Of a stretch of 34,934 nt of DNA, positions 30,532-34,934 are shown piece after piece (positions within the stretch are counted from its first letter, which is position 1; the number at the start of each line of letters is the position of its first letter). Source of the stretch: RGIG1918 sp964570895. Its GTDB lineage: Bacteria; Cyanobacteriota; Vampirovibrionia; Gastranaerophilales; Gastranaerophilaceae. The stretch lies in assembly GCA_964570895.1 (NCBI GenBank), contig CAZMZD010000016.1, positions 1 to 34,934 on the forward strand. The letters run 5' to 3'. A program made the translations under genes and the position numbers. The notes beneath the pieces were generated by a model. That model saw only the letters and a program-made list of their open reading frames with translations. It was not told the origin of the DNA and searched no databases.

Positions 30532-32667
30532 TTAAATATATTTCATAACATCTGCTTCAGTTTCATCTGCCAATTTCATTGCTTTGGCAACTTGTGCATT
30601 TTGTTCTTCCGTAAGTCCTTCTTCTTTGAAGCCTTCGCTTGATGGAATGTATGTGTAGCTGTCTGCTTTGTTTTGGCTTGGTTTTGGGCCGGTTGTTTCG
30701 ATGTTATTTATATTAGCGCCGTCAGGCATTTGATTTGTTGGCATGTTTAAATTTTGCCCTGCAATATTTTGAGCGTTAGTTTGTGGGTTCAATATGCTTG
30801 GTGGCATGTTTTGCGCGTTTGTTTGCGGAAGAGTTACGGTTTGCGCGTTTGCTTGTGTTTGCGGAGTTTGAATGCCTAAAGAATTTAATAGTGCTGGGTT
30901 TTGCATTATTTCATTTGCGGAATTTTGCCCTGCTTGTGCTGCTTTTTGGGTGTCATACTGTCTTAGTGTTTCAAGCAAAGCTTTTGGATTTTGCGCCATC
31001 ATATTAAGCGCTTGTTCGTTCCCTTCCAAAGACTGCAAAATTTCAGGGTTTGCCATCATTCTTGCTTTAAGTTCGTTTGTTTCGGCTTCTGTAAGTTCTG
31101 CGCCTTGTATATTTTGAGCTGTTTTTCCTTGTTTTTTAGCTTCTTTTTTCGCTAGTTTTTTAGCTTTTTCTTCAGCTTCTTCTTTTTTCATTTCAGTTGT
31201 TTTGCCAAATATTGCACCTGAAACCTTATTTACAATTTTTCCAAAGAATGGAGAAATTACAAACATCACAATTGCAAATCTTCCTGCGCCACCGCCAAAA
31301 CGTTTTAGCCAATCGCCAAATTTTGCAAGTGTTTTTCCGCCATTTTTCAAATCGGCTGTGTAAGGGTTAATGTTATCAAGCCCTACAGACAAAACTTTGC
31401 CAATTGCTCTGAATGGTTTGTGATACCATTTAGAATCGCCTTTTAATAATTTTTTCGCAATTTCTTTATCTGCAAGATATTGAGCTCTTGTATATTTGCT
31501 TGCATCTCCTGCTGATTCTATTATTTTTTTGTTGATATCTGCAATTTGTTTTCTATATTGTGCAATAGCGCTTTTTTGAGCTGCAACATTTTTGCCTGTG
31601 CCCATATATTTAATAGAGCTTGCATTGTTTAAAACTTTTAATTGCATTGGCAACAATAAGAATGCGCCAAAGTCTTCTGATACTTTATTTGCAAATGTGC
31701 TCCATTTTTCACCTTTTGGTGCTTTAATTGCTGCATCTACCGCGCCTGCGAAAACTAAAGCTTGAATAACAATCATTATTTTCCCGCCGGCATAACCGTT
31801 TGTTGTGCCTTCAACAAATTTTGTGAAACCGGAAGTTAATTTTTTGCCAAGAGTTGTTTTTGCACCTGTATTTATTGATAATTTGTCGCCCATTGCGCCA
31901 ATGGTTTTGTTTGCCATTTCGCTTCCTGTGACATCTCTTCCAAAGATTTTATGAGCAACTTGAGAGATTGGATTAGTGCTTTTTCTGGATATAAAAGTAT
32001 AATCTTTAAGTTTGTCTGATTTTAATTTGCTTAAAATATTGTCAATTTCTTTTAAGTTATCTGTATCTAGCGGATTATCTCTTAATTTTGTAAGTTTTTC
32101 CGCAAAATCTTTTTTGTTGTTTTCGCCAAATAATTTCACTAAATTATCATCGAAATTTAGATTTTCAGAAATCATGCCTAAAATGTCGCTTGTTTGATAT
32201 CCAATCATCCCGTATGCTTGCGATTTTGCCATGTTGTTTACAGTTTTTGTTGGCGTTGTGAGGAATGGTAATTTTTCAAGAACTTTATTTTTGCCCGTGC
32301 TTAAGGTTTTAGCAACTTTGCCTGCCCCTGTTTTATTAAGCCCGTCTGAAACTTTATCTCCAAATGCGCCGATTTTTCCGAGCATTGTGTCATTATAATT
32401 TTCTTTTCTAAAGTTTTTGTTTAATAAAGAGCAAAGCCCGATAAAACCTGCCCAAAAGCCACCCGCCATAACTTTTCCGCGAGGGGATAAATTAAACATA
32501 CCGCTTGCAGTGTTTCCTACAGGAGTGTTTTGAGCTTCTTGTTGAATATCTTGAGCACTTAAATTTTGAACGTTTGTTGGCAAAACTGCATTAACGTTTT
32601 GGGGCACTCTATCCTTTAGAGCTCCGTATGTCATCGTGTTTGAAGTTTTTGGAATGCCTGAAACCAT
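30532..32667 (-). CDS. Large hypothetical membrane/low-complexity protein, 711 aa
   Basis: Function not recognised. It has a polar, Gln/Asn-rich N-terminus (1-60), a hydrophobic segment at about 66-84, and a helical Lys-rich region. Further hydrophobic segments lie at about 296-314, 333-345 and 463-485, followed by a highly charged coiled-coil-like stretch (493-515; KKEEAEEKAKKLAKKEAKK). Residues 535-600 have a spaced NP-x-x-L pattern (MANPEILQSL, AQNPKALLETL, MQNPALLNSLG) that recalls STI1/ubiquilin-type repeats. A Gln/Asn/Thr-rich linker (600-660) precedes a short charged end. AGAGG upstream supports the ATG at 32667. There is no signal peptide at the N-terminus. It is probably lineage-specific. 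Confidence 0.7.
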   Translation of the reverse strand: MVSGIPKTSNTMTYGALKDRVPQNVNAVLPTNVQNLSAQDIQQEAQNTPVGNTASGMFNLSPRGKVMAGGFWAGFIGLCSLLNKNFRKENYNDTMLGKIGAFGDKVSDGLNKTGAGKVAKTLSTGKNKVLEKLPFLTTPTKTVNNMAKSQAYGMIGYQTSDILGMISENLNFDDNLVKLFGENNKKDFAEKLTKLRDNPLDTDNLKEIDNILSKLKSDKLKDYTFISRKSTNPISQVAHKIFGRDVTGSEMANKTIGAMGDKLSINTGAKTTLGKKLTSGFTKFVEGTTNGYAGGKIMIVIQALVFAGAVDAAIKAPKGEKWSTFANKVSEDFGAFLLLPMQLKVLNNASSIKYMGTGKNVAAQKSAIAQYRKQIADINKKIIESAGDASKYTRAQYLADKEIAKKLLKGDSKWYHKPFRAIGKVLSVGLDNINPYTADLKNGGKTLAKFGDWLKRFGGGAGRFAIVMFVISPFFGKIVNKVSGAIFGKTTEMKKEEAEEKAKKLAKKEAKKQGKTAQNIQGAELTEAETNELKARMMANPEILQSLEGNEQALNMMAQNPKALLETLRQYDTQKAAQAGQNSANEIMQNPALLNSLGIQTPQTQANAQTVTLPQTNAQNMPPSILNPQTNAQNIAGQNLNMPTNQMPDGANINNIETTGPKPSQNKADSYTYIPSSEGFKEEGLTEEQNAQVAKAMKLADETEADVMKYI

Positions 32668-32802
32668 GTAATAGTGCCTCTTTATATACTAAATAAAAAC
32701 AATTTTTCACTTAGAATTGCCTTATTTACAAAAAATATATCGAGATATGAATTAATTGTTACAAAACTTCATAAACTTAGAATGCGTAAGCAAACTTTAA
32801 TT

Positions 32803-32831
32803 TTGACTTATAATGCTAATTTCGATAATAA
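32803..32831 (+). promoter_or_regulatory. Candidate promoter of the branching enzyme gene
   Basis: TTGACT (32803-32808), a 17-nt spacer, then TAATAA (32826-32831). A second candidate is the extended -10 TGT-TATAAG at 32882-32890, nearer the gene and leaving a 5' leader that contains GGAG. I cannot choose between them from sequence alone. Confidence 0.4.
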
Positions 32832-32920
32832 AATTAATGCAAGTTGAGTAATTCTTTTGGGTTATATTTTTTTATCTTTTGTGTTATAAGTTTTATATAA
32901 TTAGAAAATGGAGAAAAGTT

Positions 32921-34651
32921 ATGACAAACTCGGTTGGACAATTTGTATTTATGCTTCATTCTCACTTACCTTTCTACAGAAAAGCAGGTATGTGGCCATT
33001 CGGCGAAGAATGTCTTTATGAATGTATGGCAGAAACTTATGTTCCTTTAATCAACATGATTTCAGAATTGTATGATGAAGGCATTAAAGCAAAACTTACT
33101 GTTGGCATTACACCAATTCTTGCAGAACAATTAAACGACGAACACTTAAAACAAGGTTTTATTGATTATTTAGACAGGCAAATTAAAGCAGTTTCAGAAG
33201 ATTTGGAAAGATATCCTGACCCTGAAGTTGCACACAGCCAACACTTAAAATATCTTGCAAAATATTATTTTGATTGGTTTACACACATTAAAGATTTGTT
33301 CATCAATAAATTTGGTAAAGATTTAATCGGAAACTTCAAAAAATATCAAGATTTAGGTTGTATTGAAATTACAACATCAGGCGCAACTCACGGTTTTTCA
33401 CCGCTTCTTGCAACTGATTCAAACTTAAATGCAAAATTTAAAGTTGGTTCAGACACTCCAAAAAGATTTTTCGGAAAGAAGGCAGAAGGCTGCTGGCTTC
33501 CTGAATGCGCATATCGTCAAGGATATGAATTTGTTGGCAAAGATGGCAAAAAGAAATGGCGCCCTGCAATTGAAGTAACTCTTCAAAACAACGATATTGA
33601 ATATTTCTTCACAGAATCACATGTTATTGAAGGCGGTAATTCAATTGGCAACAGAAGAAGTATCGGCTGCTACGGTAACATCGAATACATTCCGCTTCCG
33701 GCTCGTGAAAAAACAGGCTACGACACATATTCAGCATATTGGCTTCCGGATGCTCAAGTTGCGGTTATGGGAAGAAACGATAGAGCAGGTTATCAAGTTT
33801 GGTCTGCTGCGGATGGTTACCCAGGGGATGGTTGCTTCCGTGAATTCCATAGAAAAGATTGCAACTCCGGTATGCACTATTGGAGAATTACTTCAGAAAC
33901 TGCGGACCTTGGCGACAAAATGCTTTATGATCCGGTGCTTGCGATGAATAAAGTTAACGAAAATTCAGACCACTACACAACTTTGATTTACCACTTGTTG
34001 AATGATTATAAAATGGCAAATGGTGGCAAAGAAGGTCTTGTTATGGTTTCATTCGACACAGAACTTTACGGCCACTGGTGGTTTGAAGGTGTTGAATTTA
34101 TTAAACAAGTTATTAAGAAATTCAACCAATATCTTCCTGAAGTTCAAATGATGACAGCAGGCGAATATTTGGCAGCTCACCCACCTGTTGAAGCAATTCA
34201 AATTCCTGAATCTTCATGGGGTCAAGGCGGGCATTTCTGGGTATGGCAAAACCATCTTACAGAATGGATGTGGCCAATTATTCATTCTTGCGAAAAAAGA
34301 ATTATCGAAATTGTTTCAAGATATGAAAAACAACCAAAAGATAATCCATTGTTAATGAGAGCTTTGAACCAATTGGCTCGTGAAAACTTGCTTCTTCAAA
34401 GTTCAGATTGGCCGTTCTTAATCACTACATGGCAAGCTAAAGACTATGCAACTGATAGATTTAGAGAACATGTGGCTCGTTTTGAACAAATTGCCGACAT
34501 GATTGACGCAGGTTGCATTAACGAAGCTGAATTGCAAGCGATTGAAGCAATTGACAACTGTTTTGCAGAAATTGATTACAGAGTTTACCTTCCAATCGAA
34601 GAAGGCAAAATTCCTCAACAAGAAGCAAAACTTGCTCCGCTTTATAATTAA
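32921..34651 (+). CDS. GH57 1,4-alpha-glucan branching enzyme-like protein, 576 aa
   Basis: A probable glycogen-branching enzyme that makes alpha-1,6 links by transferring glucan segments. GH57 conserved regions appear in order: HSHLPF near the start (13-18), GATHGFSPLL (154-163), WLPECAYRQG with candidate nucleophile E195, a Trp-rich middle, and SFDTELYGHWWFEG with candidate acid/base D379. The C-terminal alpha-helical part has WGQGGHFWVWQN. Length and order agree with the bacterial/archaeal GH57 branching group (DUF1957-containing); alpha-amylase or glucanotransferase members are possible alternatives. The ATG at 32921 has GGAG 7 nt upstream. It is followed by a terminator, so it is monocistronic. 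Glycogen storage fits a gut fermenter. Confidence 0.9.
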   Translation: MTNSVGQFVFMLHSHLPFYRKAGMWPFGEECLYECMAETYVPLINMISELYDEGIKAKLTVGITPILAEQLNDEHLKQGFIDYLDRQIKAVSEDLERYPDPEVAHSQHLKYLAKYYFDWFTHIKDLFINKFGKDLIGNFKKYQDLGCIEITTSGATHGFSPLLATDSNLNAKFKVGSDTPKRFFGKKAEGCWLPECAYRQGYEFVGKDGKKKWRPAIEVTLQNNDIEYFFTESHVIEGGNSIGNRRSIGCYGNIEYIPLPAREKTGYDTYSAYWLPDAQVAVMGRNDRAGYQVWSAADGYPGDGCFREFHRKDCNSGMHYWRITSETADLGDKMLYDPVLAMNKVNENSDHYTTLIYHLLNDYKMANGGKEGLVMVSFDTELYGHWWFEGVEFIKQVIKKFNQYLPEVQMMTAGEYLAAHPPVEAIQIPESSWGQGGHFWVWQNHLTEWMWPIIHSCEKRIIEIVSRYEKQPKDNPLLMRALNQLARENLLLQSSDWPFLITTWQAKDYATDRFREHVARFEQIADMIDAGCINEAELQAIEAIDNCFAEIDYRVYLPIEEGKIPQQEAKLAPLYN

Positions 34652-34666
34652 TATAAAGTTTCAAAT

Positions 34667-34697
34667 AAAAACTCCCTCAAAGTTTGGGGGAGTTTTT
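34667..34697 (+). terminator. Rho-independent terminator after the branching enzyme gene
   Basis: ACTCCC (34671-34676) pairs with GGGAGT (34688-34693). The stem is extended by the flanking A-run and the T-tract TTTTTT, giving a bidirectional-looking terminator 16 nt after the stop. Confidence 0.85.
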
Positions 34698-34761
34698 TAT
34701 TATTATAAATCAATCGGATAAACACAATTATTGATACAAACAACAAGCTAAATCTAATGTA

Positions 34762-34934
34762 TTACTCATTAATACATTCTATCGTATATAAAGGCAAATC
34801 AATAATATTATCTGTTTTTTTATAATCTGCCATTGATGTTCTTATAGCATAATTCGGCTTAAATTTTTCCATATAAACTTTTAAACTTTTTGCTTGCAAG
34901 TTTGTTTCTGCTTTTACCTCAATAGGTACAACAT
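34762..34934 (-). CDS. 3' end of an ATPase with DUF4143-like C-terminus (partial)
   Basis: Only the last 57 codons are inside the window, so the start is beyond 34934. The frame reads VVPIEVKAETNLQAKSLKVY, then MEKFKPNYAIRTSMADY, then IIDLPLYTIECINE and stop. The PIEVK-----(K)SL, P--AIR and DLPLY pattern is the C-terminal endonuclease-like domain of the AAA-14/DUF4143 family of stand-alone ATPases. These are common in gut bacteria and of unclear function. It is convergent with the branching enzyme gene across the terminator. Confidence 0.75.
   Translation of the reverse strand, partial: VVPIEVKAETNLQAKSLKVYMEKFKPNYAIRTSMADYKKTDNIIDLPLYTIECINE

Noticed and set aside
33597..33947. 116-codon plus-strand ORF within the branching enzyme gene
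   Set aside because: It is out of frame inside a conserved GH57 gene, with no domain and no independent start signal.

Overview
The window is AT-rich, uses the standard code and is densely coded. No rRNA, tRNA, CRISPR array or transposase gene was seen. The gene set suggests a diderm, fermentative anaerobe: class A PBP, YihY-type membrane protein, MEP-pathway kinase IspE, superoxide reductase plus ferritin, oxygen-sensitive class I fumarase, an HgdC-like Fe-S activase and a GH57 glucan branching enzyme. My best guess is a gut Melainabacteria/Vampirovibrionia (Gastranaerophilales-like) genome. This is inference from gene content and from the cyanobacterial look of a few proteins; no marker gene proves it.

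Layout. (1) 1-2546: an accessory block. A putative ADP-ribosyltransferase gene is followed by two tandem 141-aa paralogues, and the block is bracketed by islands of REP-like hairpins. (2) 2547-9327: a NarL-type response regulator, divergent from a class A PBP; two overlapping WYL-type regulators; NrnA; YihY. (3) 9328-9626: a REP/MITE-like repeat island. (4) 9627-13629 (minus strand): desulfoferrodoxin, ferritin, HgdC-like activase, a GT-C (GT39-like) glycosyltransferase and a DPM1-like GT2, closely spaced and probably partly co-transcribed. (5) 13749-19477 (plus): ilvB-ilvN and dnaE. (6) 19478-21189: a small accessory stretch with an orphan ribbon-helix-helix protein, an exported protein, and a HigBA-like toxin-antitoxin pair whose toxin is frameshifted. 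(7) 21232-27973 (minus): an ABC ATPase, ispE, rsmA, valS and a large TPR protein. (8) 27974-28939: a second, larger repeat island with long hairpins and a minus-strand terminator. (9) 28940-34934: class I fumarase, a divergent 88-aa gene, a 711-aa membrane/low-complexity protein, the GH57 branching enzyme with a clear terminator, and the 3' end of a DUF4143-type ATPase.

Three themes cross the window. Several core genes (PBP, nrnA, dnaE, the activase, the 88-aa gene and perhaps the RHH gene) have a -10-like hexamer 6-7 nt before the start codon and no Shine-Dalgarno sequence, which points to leaderless mRNAs. Three families of GTAG-footed stem-loops recur in four intergenic islands without a resident transposase. 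One element of about 165-171 bp occurs as two inverted copies about 19 kb apart. The most novel protein-level candidate is the ART operon at 282-2271.
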